From assembly GCA_910587555.1 (NCBI GenBank), contig CAJULV010000014.1, positions 1 through 64,000 of the forward strand: a stretch of DNA of 64,000 nucleotides, given 5' to 3'. The notes beneath the pieces are model-generated. The model was not told the origin of the DNA. It searched no databases and saw only the letters and a program-made list of their open reading frames with translations. Below, piece after piece: positions 7,719 through 17,113 of this stretch. Source of the stretch: an uncultured Acetatifactor sp. GTDB taxonomy: Bacteria; Bacillota; Clostridia; Lachnospirales; Lachnospiraceae. A program made the position numbers and the translations under genes. How positions within the stretch are numbered: the first letter of the stretch is position 1; each line of letters begins with the position of its first letter.

Positions 7719-10214
7719 ATGAGCGATTGGAAAGACAGACTGGCCGAGGTGGATGACGATTATCTTGTGGGCCTCAGCAATAAGGGAATCGTCAAACGGG
7801 CTTATAAGGATAAGGGGGAAGTCGCGGCAGCGGTTCAGAGCATGGGGGAAGAGGCGTCCGTAAAGGTGGGGGAGGAAACCGTCACCGTGCGGTATCCGCT
7901 GGCGGAAAGCAAATGCAGCTGCCCATCCAGGAGCATGTGCCGCCATGTGGTGCAGGCGATACTGGTCTTAAAGGAAAGCTGCCTGTCGAAAGAGGCGACG
8001 CGGGACGGGGCTGCAGGTGATGAAGTGCCGCAGGTCCAGGGCGGGGAAGCCGGCGGGGACACAGATACAGCCTTGCGCGGTGAAGTGCCGCAGGCCCAGG
8101 GCGGGGAAGCCGGTCAGGCCGCAGATACAGCCTTGCGCGGTGAAGTGCCGCAGACCCAGGAGGCGGCCCAGGGCGGGGAAGCCGGCGGGGACACAGGTAC
8201 AGCCTTGAAGCGGGAAGCCGGAATCTCTGCAGGGAGCGTGCAGGAAAGCCGGGAGTATGCCGCAGGAGCGGAAGCGCAGAAGAAATCCCCGGAAAATGGC
8301 TCCGGCATCGCAGAAAATACGGCAGTGTGGAAAGAAATAAATGCTTATCCGTTTGAAAGGCTTAAAAAAGTACTTGGAACCCGCCAGTTCCAGTCCTTTG
8401 TAAACCAGGCCGCTGCCGGCATTCAGCCCGCCGTCAGGTCTTCCTCAGTGGTTACGGTGCAGCTGCCGCGGCAGGAGCATACGGTAAAGCTGCTGTCTCC
8501 CCTGGAATATTCTACCTGCAGCTGCCATAAAAAGGAAATGTGCGTACATAAGGCCGCGGCCATACTCTGGTGTCAATTGGAATCCGGCGTCCTTACAAAG
8601 AAAGTGCTGCTTGGGGAGATTATGGAGACCCAGGAATATGATATGGCGAGGGTGAAGGAAGCGGCCGGACAGATGAAGGTGTTTCTGGAGGAGCTTTTTG
8701 CCACAGGGCTTTCCCGGACCTCGCCGGATGTGCTGGATTATCTGGAGCGCCTTGCCATCATCAGCCATAACGAGGGGCTGGCGAAGTTTGAGGGCTATTT
8801 CCGCGCCCTTTCCGATACCTATGACAGGTATTTTGCAAGGAAAGCCGCTTTTAAAACGGAGGACTTGACGGAGCAGATAACGAGGCTTTACAGGCGGGTG
8901 GAAATGCTGCTGAAGGCGGAGGATACGGCCGGGGTGGCCGGACTGGCAGGGGAGTTCCGGGCGGACTATCTTCCGGTGGGAAATCTGGATTTGATCGGGA
9001 TTGCCATGGAGCATTTTGAGAGCCGGAACGGATATGAGGGGGAAACCATTTATTTTCTGGAGGAACATACCAAAAAGTGGTACACCTACACCAATGCAAG
9101 GCCGGTGTTTTATGATTCCCACAAGAAGCGGGGCTATACGGAGAAGGGGCAGGCGCCCTGGGGGCTGAACCTTACTTTTGAGAACCTGCTGAAGGTAAGG
9201 ATTCACCTGACGGGGGCAAAATGTGACGAGAGAAACCGTCTCTCCTCCAGCCAGGAGACGAAGGGGGAAGTCACAGGGGAGCAGGGACTTGAAATTTCTG
9301 ATATAAAAGGCTGGTATTATCGGGATTTCGACAAACTTTTTTCAGAGCAGATCTGGAGACAGCAGAGGGCATGGCTGGCGGAGCAGGGGGATGCCGGGAG
9401 TGCGCAGGGAGACGGAGGCCCGGAAAACGGCGGCACCGGGAAAGGTGTGGAGCTGGTATTTGTCCGGCCGTCTGACTGTGCGAAGGCAGAGTTTTCCCAG
9501 ACGGGGCAGCAATTGACTTTGCCCCTGTATGATCAAGCGGGGCGGGAGCTTCTGGTGGAGGTGGCTTATTCGAAACAGGAATCCGGCACCATACGGTATC
9601 TGGAGAGAATTTCCGAGAGGAAGCTGCCGTGCTTCATAGGGAAGATCTATCTGAAGGACGGGCGGGTGCGTATGTATCCGGTGGATTTGATAGAGATAGA
9701 GGAAGCTTTCGGGTGCGGGGACGTTACGGGTGTGGATGCCCGGGAGGAACCCCGCAATCCCGGGCAGGGAGACGCGGCTGCGCATACCGAAGCAGAGGGG
9801 CTTGAAGAGGGAGAAGATTCGGAATCCGGCATGGAGGCAGGCCGGGAAGCCGAAGAGGACGGTCCGGGGAATGCCTTTACGGGGCGAAAGACCAAATATG
9901 AGGCGATAGAGGAGCTGGCCGCGGAAGCCGCTTCCCTGTTGGAGGATTTGTTCCAGAGCGGCTTTGATACGGTTCACGACAGCACGCTTAAAAGTATACA
10001 GAAAAACGCTGATCTGACGGCGCAGTTCGGGATGGCTTATCTGTCTGAGCTGTTGTCCGGCCTGGGGGAAGAAATCAGCTTAAGCCGCCATCGAATGGAA
10101 AAAAGGACTGCCGCCCTGGCAGGGATTTATACAAATGTGAATGAATACCTGTATTTCTGCAGGCAGAAGGCGGCATATGACAGAGGGAAAGGGTATTATC
10201 TGGAGATTTCCTGA
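7719..10214 (+). CDS. SWIM zinc-finger protein (YehQ-like), two fingers
   Basis: 831-aa soluble protein with two SWIM-type CxC...CxH motifs: CSCPSRSMCRH near residue 68 and CSCHKKEMCVH near residue 267. Between them lies a Gly/Glu/Ala-rich tract with three tandem 20-residue repeats (bases 8021-8212). A second acidic low-complexity linker falls near residues 670-725, before a helical C-terminus. SWIM domains bind nucleic acid or protein. E. coli YehQ, the partner of the YehL/M/P set, is also a SWIM protein, which is why I assign this gene to the cluster although three genes separate it from the VWA gene. GGGAGACGGT precedes the ATG. Exact function is unknown. Confidence 0.85.
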   Translation: MSDWKDRLAEVDDDYLVGLSNKGIVKRAYKDKGEVAAAVQSMGEEASVKVGEETVTVRYPLAESKCSCPSRSMCRHVVQAILVLKESCLSKEATRDGAAGDEVPQVQGGEAGGDTDTALRGEVPQAQGGEAGQAADTALRGEVPQTQEAAQGGEAGGDTGTALKREAGISAGSVQESREYAAGAEAQKKSPENGSGIAENTAVWKEINAYPFERLKKVLGTRQFQSFVNQAAAGIQPAVRSSSVVTVQLPRQEHTVKLLSPLEYSTCSCHKKEMCVHKAAAILWCQLESGVLTKKVLLGEIMETQEYDMARVKEAAGQMKVFLEELFATGLSRTSPDVLDYLERLAIISHNEGLAKFEGYFRALSDTYDRYFARKAAFKTEDLTEQITRLYRRVEMLLKAEDTAGVAGLAGEFRADYLPVGNLDLIGIAMEHFESRNGYEGETIYFLEEHTKKWYTYTNARPVFYDSHKKRGYTEKGQAPWGLNLTFENLLKVRIHLTGAKCDERNRLSSSQETKGEVTGEQGLEISDIKGWYYRDFDKLFSEQIWRQQRAWLAEQGDAGSAQGDGGPENGGTGKGVELVFVRPSDCAKAEFSQTGQQLTLPLYDQAGRELLVEVAYSKQESGTIRYLERISERKLPCFIGKIYLKDGRVRMYPVDLIEIEEAFGCGDVTGVDAREEPRNPGQGDAAAHTEAEGLEEGEDSESGMEAGREAEEDGPGNAFTGRKTKYEAIEELAAEAASLLEDLFQSGFDTVHDSTLKSIQKNADLTAQFGMAYLSELLSGLGEEISLSRHRMEKRTAALAGIYTNVNEYLYFCRQKAAYDRGKGYYLEIS
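8021..8212 (+). repeat. Coding tandem repeat, 60-bp unit, in the SWIM gene
   Basis: Three copies start with TGAAGTGCCGCAG at 8021, 8081 and 8141. Copies one and two are exactly 60 bp; the third carries a 12-bp insertion. The reading frame is kept, giving 20-residue units such as EVPQAQGGEAG followed by a DTALRG end. Copy number may vary between strains. Confidence 0.85.
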
Positions 10215-10268
10215 CGCCCGGACGGTGAACGGGTATCAGTGGTGCTGCGGAAAGGACGGCGGGGAGCG

Positions 10269-11462
10269 ATGAAGGCGGAAATCAACAGGCATATTGATGT
10301 GCTGGACGGCGTAAGGGCATTGGCGGTGGGATTTGTAGTATGGTTTCATTTCTGGCAGCAGAGCTGGCTGACGCCTTCGGCCGGCTTCCGCGGCAGCTTA
10401 AGCGCCTGGTTCGGTTTGGAAGGCTTCGGGCTGGAACGGTTTGTGCGGCACGGGTATCAGTTTGTGGATATGCTGATTCTGCTGAGCGCCTTCTGTAATT
10501 TCTACCCCTATGCAAGATCCATCCTGCTGGAGGAACCCTGGCCGGACACCCGGACATTCTATCTGAAGCGGGCGGCCAGGATACTGCCCTCTTATTACCT
10601 GAGCCTGGGGGTGATGGCAGCGGTTCTGTTTGCGGAGGGAATGTCTGCCGACGGCTTTTTCTGGAAGGATCTGTTTGCCCATATTTTCTGTATTGCCCCC
10701 TTTTTTCCGGATACCTGCCTGGGGACGAATTTCAGCGGCGCACTGTGGACGGTGCAGATAGAGGTCCTGTATTACATCCTGCTTCCGTGGATTGCAAGGC
10801 TGTTCCGCAGACAGCCCGTGCTTACCTGTACCGCATTGTGGGGATGCGGGCTTGCCTCCGCCAATGGCATCCTTATCTATAAGGCGGATATGATAAGGGC
10901 AATGGAGAATCATATGTTTACCTTCGCGGGATGCTATGCCAACGGAATGCTGCTGTGCATGCTTTATATTACCTTGAAAAAGCAGCAGGGGGAAAACCGA
11001 TATACCAGGTTAGCGGCGACCGTACTCTTTCTGTGCGCGGTCCGGCATCTGCACGGGATGATGGGGCTGCTGGGAGGGGAGGACCGACTCCTGGTACAGC
11101 TTGGGCAGAGATTTGAGCTGTCCCTGACATTTTGCGGCATTCTCATGGGGCTTTTCTTTGCCGGGAGATGGGCAGTGAGAATCTTTTCGGGCAGGATAAT
11201 GAGGTTCATTGCGGCAATATCGTATAATTTATACATATGGCATCAATATCTGGCGGTGAAATGCAAGGGATACCGAATCCCGTTCTGGGAGGGAGACACG
11301 CCGCCCAATATGCTGGGGGACAGGCTGTGGATGTGGAAATACCAGATACTGATTATCGTGGTTTCGCTGGCGGTTGCCGCCGTTTTGACCTATGGGGTGG
11401 AAAAGCCCGCGGCAGCTTTTCTTTTCAAACGTACGGGAGTCAAAAGCCGGGAGGGATTGTGA
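10269..11462 (+). CDS. Membrane acyltransferase (acyltransferase-3/OafA type)
   Basis: 397-aa integral membrane O-acyltransferase. Seen: the family opening HIDVLDGVRALAVGFVVWFHFW with its conserved Arg and His, about ten hydrophobic segments, and a short basic tail. Such enzymes acetylate or succinylate surface polysaccharide, peptidoglycan or lipid sugars from the cytoplasmic side. The ATG at 10269 has GGCGGGGAGCG before it and is preferred over an in-frame GTG at 10239. It starts 54 bases after the SWIM gene, so read-through is possible. It ends in a strong terminator that overlaps its stop codon. The acceptor is unknown. Confidence 0.88.
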   Translation: MKAEINRHIDVLDGVRALAVGFVVWFHFWQQSWLTPSAGFRGSLSAWFGLEGFGLERFVRHGYQFVDMLILLSAFCNFYPYARSILLEEPWPDTRTFYLKRAARILPSYYLSLGVMAAVLFAEGMSADGFFWKDLFAHIFCIAPFFPDTCLGTNFSGALWTVQIEVLYYILLPWIARLFRRQPVLTCTALWGCGLASANGILIYKADMIRAMENHMFTFAGCYANGMLLCMLYITLKKQQGENRYTRLAATVLFLCAVRHLHGMMGLLGGEDRLLVQLGQRFELSLTFCGILMGLFFAGRWAVRIFSGRIMRFIAAISYNLYIWHQYLAVKCKGYRIPFWEGDTPPNMLGDRLWMWKYQILIIVVSLAVAAVLTYGVEKPAAAFLFKRTGVKSREGL

Positions 11463-11479
11463 AGAACCTCCCGGCTTTT
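11442..11479. terminator. Bidirectional terminator between convergent genes
   Basis: A 13-bp perfect stem (AAAAGCCGGGAGG with CCTCCCGGCTTTT) and a 12-base loop. Runs of A and T on the two sides let it work for both the acyltransferase and the convergent membrane-protein gene. Confidence 0.9.
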
Positions 11480-11516
11480 GAACTGCGGACCGGCTGGAAA
11501 TGAGGGCCGGAGGGGT

Positions 11517-13697
11517 TCACCACGTATCCGGGACCCGGTAGAGTACGGTGTCGCCGCAAGAGAAAATTTCCGTAAAATATGTCCGGAACGCCGCTTCGTC
11601 GGGCTGATAATCCTCCCGCTCGAAAGCGGAGATGACCACGTAGGACACATTGTATTCTTGGAATAAATCCATGTACTCCAGAGGGGCTTCGTACATCAGC
11701 TTCAGATCGGCTTTCCGCTGTGTGGTATCCAGGCCGTGGAAATAAAGGAAGGAATCCGCCCCGCATACGATATTGCGACCTGAAAGAGATGCTATTTCGT
11801 TATTGTGCCGCGTCCCGGTGAGATAGACCGCATCGGGAGGGGTATTTTCCTCCGCGTATCCGGCCAGGCTGACCTGAGATGTGCTGTAGAGCCGGTATCG
11901 GGAGACCGCTTCCCTGCCCAGTGTCAGCACGGCGGAAAAGACGGCGGAAAAAAGGAACAGCGCGGACAGGACGCCAAGGGAACGGCGCAGTCCCGGTTCC
12001 GTCACCGGGGAACGCAGATTATCGTAAATGCGGAAGACATAGTCCGCCGCACCGATGCACAGCAGCAGGTATGCCGGGTACAGGATCTTATTGTTGTCAT
12101 AGGTGTTCGGAGTGAATACCACCAGTTCCCCCAGCCACCACAGGAACAGGGCGGGGAGAAACAGAGGGGCGCGCTTCCGGCTGCAGGTGCAGGCAGCTCC
12201 GATAATGGGGAGCAGCGTGATGCCTATATTTTTCAGATAGAACCAGGGATAAAAGTCCCCCTGGTTGCCCCAGTTAAAATGTCCCCGGAGGAAGCCGCCC
12301 CGGGCAACCTGGCCGAAGGTCCAGAAGAGCAGCTGGGGCAGCGCCAAGAGCAGGAGGCATGCCGCATAAATTCCCCAGCCCTGCAGCAGCTCCCGCAGGC
12401 CCTCCCGCCGTATATGGCGTACCAGCAGCAGGATTCCCAAAATCAGGGCGGCGGCAAAGGGACCGATTCCCGCTGCCATAAGCCCTTCCGGGGGTATTGC
12501 CCCGCTGGCCGACCAATGCTGTATCAGGCACATAATGACCACGAACAGGGCCAGGACCCATCCGCCCGGACAGGTAAAAATGCGTCGGCGGGAGGAAAAC
12601 TTGTCCGCGGAAACGGGTGCGGCTTTTGACAGGAGCCACAGGAGCATCCACACGGCGCTGATGACGCAGGCGGTTAAGAAGGAGTGGGTATGGATCATGG
12701 GCAGGGCGGCGGCAAAGAGTCCTGCCGGCAGGAAAAGCTCTCTGCGGTTGCGGAAGACAGCCCTGTACAGCAGCCAGAGGAAGGGGAACAGGACGGCATA
12801 TCCGAACAGGGTTGCCCGCTGGGGCAGGAGCATATCCGCGATGATGTTGACCCAGCGGATATTCTGGTTGATCAGATTCGTGGGCGTGGTATAGAAGCCG
12901 GTAAAAATATCCGAAAAACGGTATGCCTGTTCCCGGGACCAGTCCAGAAAATAAGAAAATCCCAGCCCGCCGTTGAAAAAGAAGAGTATAAGGACCAAAA
13001 GGGCGACAGAACGTGCCCGGCAGGGAGATTCCGCCGCGGCTGCGGCAAACAGGTATACGGCAGTCAGAATCTGCGCCATGGCAAACAGCATGGGCAGGAT
13101 ATAGGCAGCCCGCAGGGACGCGCCGAACAGCAGCAGGCCGGAGGAAATGCTGTCCGAGAGAAAAGGGTAGGACAGCCGCACGCCGGGCATGATGGAGTAA
13201 TCCGGGGGAAAGGTGTGCTGCCTGGCAAGGCTGGTGATAAAGCCCAGGTGCATGTTCATATCGCCGTAGGTACACTGCCCGGTGCTAAGGCTTTCCCCTT
13301 CCGTCGGAAGGAGCGTGTGGGTATACAGCAGGAATACCCAGAGCAGCATGACGGAAAAAAAGAAGACGGCGAAGGCACCATGGACTTTCAGGTATTTGAC
13401 GGGCTGCGTCAGGCGGGCCGTAAGGTCATGCCGCCTGCTCAGCCGCAAAAGGGCGAACAGCAGCGCAGGCAGCGTGAGAAGCAGGGCAAGCATATGCGAC
13501 AGCAGCGTAAAATCAAAGAAAAAAGAGAGAAGCGCAGGCAGCCATACGGCCAGAAGAGAGCCGACGGCGCTGCCTGTCAATAATCCGGAGAGCAGAGCTT
13601 CCCGGCGCAGCACAAGGAAAGCCAGTGAGATTCCCAGCAGCTGAAAATAAAGATAGTATGCGGTTCCCGATATGGTTCCTGCCAATGTACCGTACAT
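11517..13697 (-). CDS. Large multi-pass membrane protein, GT-C-like
   Basis: 726-aa membrane protein with more than a dozen hydrophobic segments and a hydrophilic C-terminal domain of roughly 150 residues. The first long outer loop carries a GDMNMHLGFITSLA segment with acidic and His residues, similar in position to the catalytic loop of GT-C glycosyltransferases. I do not recognise a named family with confidence. The C-terminal part (TPPDAVYLTGTRHN, later YVVISAFERED) resembles soluble tails of polysaccharide-related membrane proteins. AAAGGAA is spaced correctly for the second of two close ATGs (13697), not for 13703. It is divergent from the UDP-sugar pyrophosphorylase gene and has its own promoter. 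Confidence 0.8.
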   Translation of the reverse strand: MYGTLAGTISGTAYYLYFQLLGISLAFLVLRREALLSGLLTGSAVGSLLAVWLPALLSFFFDFTLLSHMLALLLTLPALLFALLRLSRRHDLTARLTQPVKYLKVHGAFAVFFFSVMLLWVFLLYTHTLLPTEGESLSTGQCTYGDMNMHLGFITSLARQHTFPPDYSIMPGVRLSYPFLSDSISSGLLLFGASLRAAYILPMLFAMAQILTAVYLFAAAAAESPCRARSVALLVLILFFFNGGLGFSYFLDWSREQAYRFSDIFTGFYTTPTNLINQNIRWVNIIADMLLPQRATLFGYAVLFPFLWLLYRAVFRNRRELFLPAGLFAAALPMIHTHSFLTACVISAVWMLLWLLSKAAPVSADKFSSRRRIFTCPGGWVLALFVVIMCLIQHWSASGAIPPEGLMAAGIGPFAAALILGILLLVRHIRREGLRELLQGWGIYAACLLLLALPQLLFWTFGQVARGGFLRGHFNWGNQGDFYPWFYLKNIGITLLPIIGAACTCSRKRAPLFLPALFLWWLGELVVFTPNTYDNNKILYPAYLLLCIGAADYVFRIYDNLRSPVTEPGLRRSLGVLSALFLFSAVFSAVLTLGREAVSRYRLYSTSQVSLAGYAEENTPPDAVYLTGTRHNNEIASLSGRNIVCGADSFLYFHGLDTTQRKADLKLMYEAPLEYMDLFQEYNVSYVVISAFEREDYQPDEAAFRTYFTEIFSCGDTVLYRVPDTW

Positions 13698-13759
13698 AAT
13701 CATTTCCTTTCTTCATTTGGAGATAAATGGCGCTGCGGCTGTGTGTCCGGCCGCATTTT

Positions 13760-13788
13760 TATCATAATATAAGGCCTGGGAAATGTCA
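13760..13788 (-). promoter_or_regulatory. Promoter of the large membrane-protein gene
   Basis: On the minus strand, TTGACA (13788-13783), a 17-bp spacer and TATGAT (13765-13760). It is divergent from the promoter at 13834. Confidence 0.65.
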
Positions 13789-13833
13789 ATTTCCAAAAGG
13801 GACGGCGCTTTTTCTTCCGGCAGGCGATAAAAG

Positions 13834-13862
13834 TTGCGGTATCCGCGAATTTTTGGTATACT
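13834..13862 (+). promoter_or_regulatory. Promoter of the UDP-sugar pyrophosphorylase gene
   Basis: TTGCGG, a 17-bp spacer, then TATACT. The leader before the ATG at 13922 is about 55 nt. Confidence 0.6.
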
Positions 13863-13921
13863 GAATCTGTCGTCACCATTGATTGGGATGTGCGCCGAAG
13901 CGCACGCCGGGAGGTATAAAA

Positions 13922-15154
13922 ATGAGCATAACATTATCACAGGCGAGGGAAAAACTGGAAAAATACGGCCAGGAGCATGTACTGAAGTATTACGGGGAGC
14001 TGTCCGATGGGGAAAAGGCGGCGCTTCTGGCACAGATTGAAGTCTCCGATATGGATGTAATCGATTCCTGCAGACATCCGGAGGAGCTGCTTCAGAGAGG
14101 CGCAATCACGCCCCTTGCGGCCATGCAGCTGCCGGAGATTGAAACGGAGCGGGAGAGCTTTACCGCAGCCGGGCTGGAGGCTATCAGGGCAGGTAAGGTG
14201 GGCGCGGTCCTTCTGGCCGGAGGCATGGGAACCAGGCTTGGCTCCGACGAGCCGAAGGGTGTATACAATGTGGGGATTCACAGGAAACTCTATATTTTTG
14301 AGTGCCTGATCAATAATCTACTGGATGTGGTGAGGCAGGCGGGTGCCTGGATTCATCTGTTTGTGATGACCAGCGACAAGAACCACGAGACTACGGTACG
14401 CTTTCTGACGGCGCATGATTTTTTCGGCTATCAGGCAGAGTACGTTCATTTTTTCAGGCAGAAGATGGCATTGGCAGTGGATTATGACGGGAAGATTTTC
14501 CTGGAGGAAAAAGGGAAGATGGCCAGTTCTCCCAACGGAAACGGCGGCTGGTTCGTGTCCCTGAAGGATGCGGGGCTGCTGGAGCTGGTTCATGAGACAG
14601 GCATTGAGTGGCTGAATGTATTCGCGGTGGACAATGTACTCCAGAAGATTGCCGATCCCTGTTTTGTGGGCGCAACCATTCGGAAGGACTGTGCCGTGGG
14701 CGCAAAGGTGGTCAGCAAGGTGACGCCGGACGAGAAGGTGGGGGCAATCTGCCTGGAGGATGGAAAGCCATCCATTGTGGAATACTATGACATGACGGAG
14801 GAGCTGCTGGAGGCGAAGGACGCCAAGGGAGAGCCTGCCTACAACTTTGGAGTCATCCTGAATTATCTGTTCAGCGTGGCGCAGCTGGAGCGGATCTGGT
14901 CCCAGAGCCTGCCCCTGCATGTGGTGGAGAAGAAGATTCCGTACATCGGCGAAGACGGCATTCCGGTAAAACCGGAGGAGCCAAACGGCTACAAATTCGA
15001 GAACCTGGTGCTGGATATGATCCATCAGATGGAAAGCTGCCTGCCCTTTGAAGTCGTTCGGGAGAAGGAATTCGCGCCCATCAAGAACAGAACGGGTATC
15101 GATTCCGTGGAAAGCGCCAGAGAGCTGCTGCGTAGAAACGGTGTGGAACTGTAG
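13922..15154 (+). CDS. UDPGP-family UDP-sugar pyrophosphorylase
   Basis: 410-aa nucleotidyltransferase of the eukaryote-like UDPGP type 1 family, which makes UDP-GlcNAc or UDP-glucose/galactose from UTP and the sugar 1-phosphate. Seen: the nucleotide loop LLAGGMGTRLGSDEPKG near residues 98-114, SPNGNGGWF, and FAVDNVL, which match the UTP- and sugar-binding motifs of UAP1-type enzymes. GGGAGGTAT precedes the ATG at 13922; an upstream in-frame start at 13883 lacks a ribosome site. GalE follows, so the pair probably supplies UDP-hexoses for surface glycans. Which sugar it prefers cannot be read from sequence. Confidence 0.88.
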   Translation: MSITLSQAREKLEKYGQEHVLKYYGELSDGEKAALLAQIEVSDMDVIDSCRHPEELLQRGAITPLAAMQLPEIETERESFTAAGLEAIRAGKVGAVLLAGGMGTRLGSDEPKGVYNVGIHRKLYIFECLINNLLDVVRQAGAWIHLFVMTSDKNHETTVRFLTAHDFFGYQAEYVHFFRQKMALAVDYDGKIFLEEKGKMASSPNGNGGWFVSLKDAGLLELVHETGIEWLNVFAVDNVLQKIADPCFVGATIRKDCAVGAKVVSKVTPDEKVGAICLEDGKPSIVEYYDMTEELLEAKDAKGEPAYNFGVILNYLFSVAQLERIWSQSLPLHVVEKKIPYIGEDGIPVKPEEPNGYKFENLVLDMIHQMESCLPFEVVREKEFAPIKNRTGIDSVESARELLRRNGVEL

Positions 15155-15228
15155 GCTTGTGCGGATTGGGGCGGGTAAGGGACACCGGGTTTCGGAGAAT
15201 GTCTGTACGTGCCGACTCAAATAACATT

Positions 15229-15257
15229 TTGACAGGTTCTGCCAACATATAAATATT
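15229..15257 (+). promoter_or_regulatory. Possible galE promoter
   Basis: TTGACA at 15229-15234 followed by AT-rich AATATT at 17-bp spacing. The -10 is weak. The leader would be about 135 nt. Confidence 0.35.
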
Positions 15258-15395
15258 GAGAAAGTCAGTGGTTTCCGGTATTCTGGATACGGAAAGAAGA
15301 CATACGACAGAAAACACAGGTATGGATTTTCTATCGTCATTCAAAGGGGCGCGGCACGGCGGGGCTGCCGGGAGGCGCGCAGAAAAGAGGGTTTG

Positions 15396-16412
15396 ATGAA
15401 GATTTTGGTGACAGGCGGCGCCGGATATATCGGCAGCCATACGGTAGTGGAGCTGCAGCAGGGGGGATATGAGGTGGCAGTGCTGGACAATCTGAGCAAT
15501 GCCAGCGAGAAATCCCTTGAGCGGGTGGAAGCGATTACCGGAAAGAAGGTTCCTTTTTACAAGGCGGATATTCTGGACAGAGATGCCCTGAATGAGATTT
15601 TTGACAAAGAGAAGGTGGATGCGGTAATCCATTTCGCAGGGCTGAAGGCGGTGGGCGAGTCCGTACGGAAGCCGTGGGAATACTATGAGAACAACATTGC
15701 CGGGACACTGACGCTGGTGGACGTGATGAGGAAGCACGGCGTGAAGAACATCATTTTCTCCTCCAGTGCCACCGTATACGGCAATCCGGCCGTCATACCC
15801 ATCACGGAGGAATGCCCCAAGGGACAGTGTACCAATCCTTACGGCTGGACCAAATCCATGCTGGAACAGATTCTCTCCGATATCCAGAAGGCTGACCCGG
15901 AATGGAATGTGATACTGCTTCGCTATTTCAATCCCATAGGTGCGCATAAGAGCGGAACCATGGGCGAGAATCCCAACGGCATTCCCAATAACCTGATGCC
16001 CTACATCACGCAGGTTGCGGTGGGGAAGCTGCCGGAGCTTGGCGTTTTCGGAGACGATTACGATACGCCTGACGGCACCGGTGTAAGGGACTACATCCAT
16101 GTAGTAGACCTGGCCGTGGGACATGTGAAGGCGCTGAAGAAAATAGAGGAAAACGCGGGGCTGAAGATTTATAATCTGGGTACCGGTGTGGGATACAGCG
16201 TACTGGACCTGGTGAAGAATTTTGAGGAAGCTACAGGGGTAAAGATCCCCTATACAATCAAGCCCAGGAGGGACGGGGACATTGCCGCCTGCTATTCGGA
16301 CGCCTCCCTTGCCGGGGAAGAGCTGGGATGGGCCGCGCAGCGCGGTATCAGGGAGATGTGCGAGGATTCCTGGAGATGGCAGAAGAATAACCCCAACGGA
16401 TACGAGGGATAA
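15396..16412 (+). CDS. galE: UDP-glucose 4-epimerase
   Basis: 338-aa short-chain dehydrogenase-type epimerase that interconverts UDP-glucose and UDP-galactose. Seen: the NAD-binding GGAGYIGSH at residues 7-15, the catalytic Ser in FSSSATVYG, and YGWTK with the Tyr/Lys pair. Length is normal for GalE. The ATG at 15396 follows AGAGG; the TTG one codon earlier is less likely. With the upstream pyrophosphorylase it forms a Leloir-type nucleotide-sugar pair that could serve galactose use or polysaccharide synthesis. A terminator follows directly. Confidence 0.95.
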   Translation: MKILVTGGAGYIGSHTVVELQQGGYEVAVLDNLSNASEKSLERVEAITGKKVPFYKADILDRDALNEIFDKEKVDAVIHFAGLKAVGESVRKPWEYYENNIAGTLTLVDVMRKHGVKNIIFSSSATVYGNPAVIPITEECPKGQCTNPYGWTKSMLEQILSDIQKADPEWNVILLRYFNPIGAHKSGTMGENPNGIPNNLMPYITQVAVGKLPELGVFGDDYDTPDGTGVRDYIHVVDLAVGHVKALKKIEENAGLKIYNLGTGVGYSVLDLVKNFEEATGVKIPYTIKPRRDGDIAACYSDASLAGEELGWAAQRGIREMCEDSWRWQKNNPNGYEG

Positions 16413-16441
16413 AAAAGGGGGCTGTGGAACAGCCCTCTTTT
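16412..16441. terminator. Bidirectional terminator after galE
   Basis: Stem AAGGGGGCTG / CAGCCCTCTT with a five-base loop, A-run on the left and T-run on the right. It serves galE and the convergent PAQR gene. Confidence 0.85.
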
Positions 16442-16462
16442 ACTGTACGGGCACGACGGGGT

Positions 16463-17113
16463 TCATGCCACATACAGGTACATGAAAATGAAGTGGCACA
16501 TGCTGCCCGCCATGACGAACAGATGGAATACCTCGTGGGAGCCGAAGGCTTTATGCCTGGTATTGAACAGGGGAAGCTTCAGGGCGTAGATAACGCCGCC
16601 CGCCGTATAAATGAGTCCTCCTGCCAGCAGCCACAGGAAGGCGGCGGCGCACAGCGTATCCAGCAGCCGGCCGAAGACCAGCACGCATACCCAACCCATG
16701 GCGATATAAATAACGGAGGAAAACCATTTGGGACAGGTAATCCAGCAGGCTTTCACCAACATGCCCGCAACCGCAATCCCCCAGACCAGGGCCAGCATGG
16801 TGTAGCCCACGTCGCCGCCCAGCACGATCAGGCATACAGGTGTGTAGGAGCCGGCGATGAGAACAAAAATCATCATATGGTCCAGCTTGCGGAAAATACG
16901 CAGGTACCTTCCGGTGAGGTTTACGGAGTGATAGGCGGCGCTTGCGCCGTAGAGTAAAATCATGCTTGCCATAAAGACGGCCATGGCGGCGAAATGGCTC
17001 CCGCCGGAGGAAACCCCTGCCTTGACAAGCAGCGGCACCGCCGCAAATACGGCCAGCATCATGCCGATAAAATGTGTAATGGCGCTTCCGGGTTCTCTGA
17101 TTGTAATCTGCAT
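16463..17113 (-). CDS. Hemolysin III/PAQR family membrane protein
   Basis: 216-aa seven-segment membrane protein of the YqfA/hemolysin III group. Seen: REPGSAITHFIGM with the conserved His near the N-terminus, the AAYHSV motif after the second segment, and a late EVFHLFVMAGSMCHF with paired His residues that bind metal in PAQR proteins. Despite the old name, a role in membrane homeostasis is more likely than haemolysis. Two close ATGs follow AGGAGG; only the one at 17113 has normal spacing. It is read from a promoter near 17259-17287 through a long leader with a palindrome. Confidence 0.88.
   Translation of the reverse strand: MQITIREPGSAITHFIGMMLAVFAAVPLLVKAGVSSGGSHFAAMAVFMASMILLYGASAAYHSVNLTGRYLRIFRKLDHMMIFVLIAGSYTPVCLIVLGGDVGYTMLALVWGIAVAGMLVKACWITCPKWFSSVIYIAMGWVCVLVFGRLLDTLCAAAFLWLLAGGLIYTAGGVIYALKLPLFNTRHKAFGSHEVFHLFVMAGSMCHFIFMYLYVA

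Noticed and set aside
8021..8212. Possible CRISPR or mobile repeat in the SWIM gene
   Set aside because: Contiguous 60-bp coding repeats with no spacers and an intact frame.
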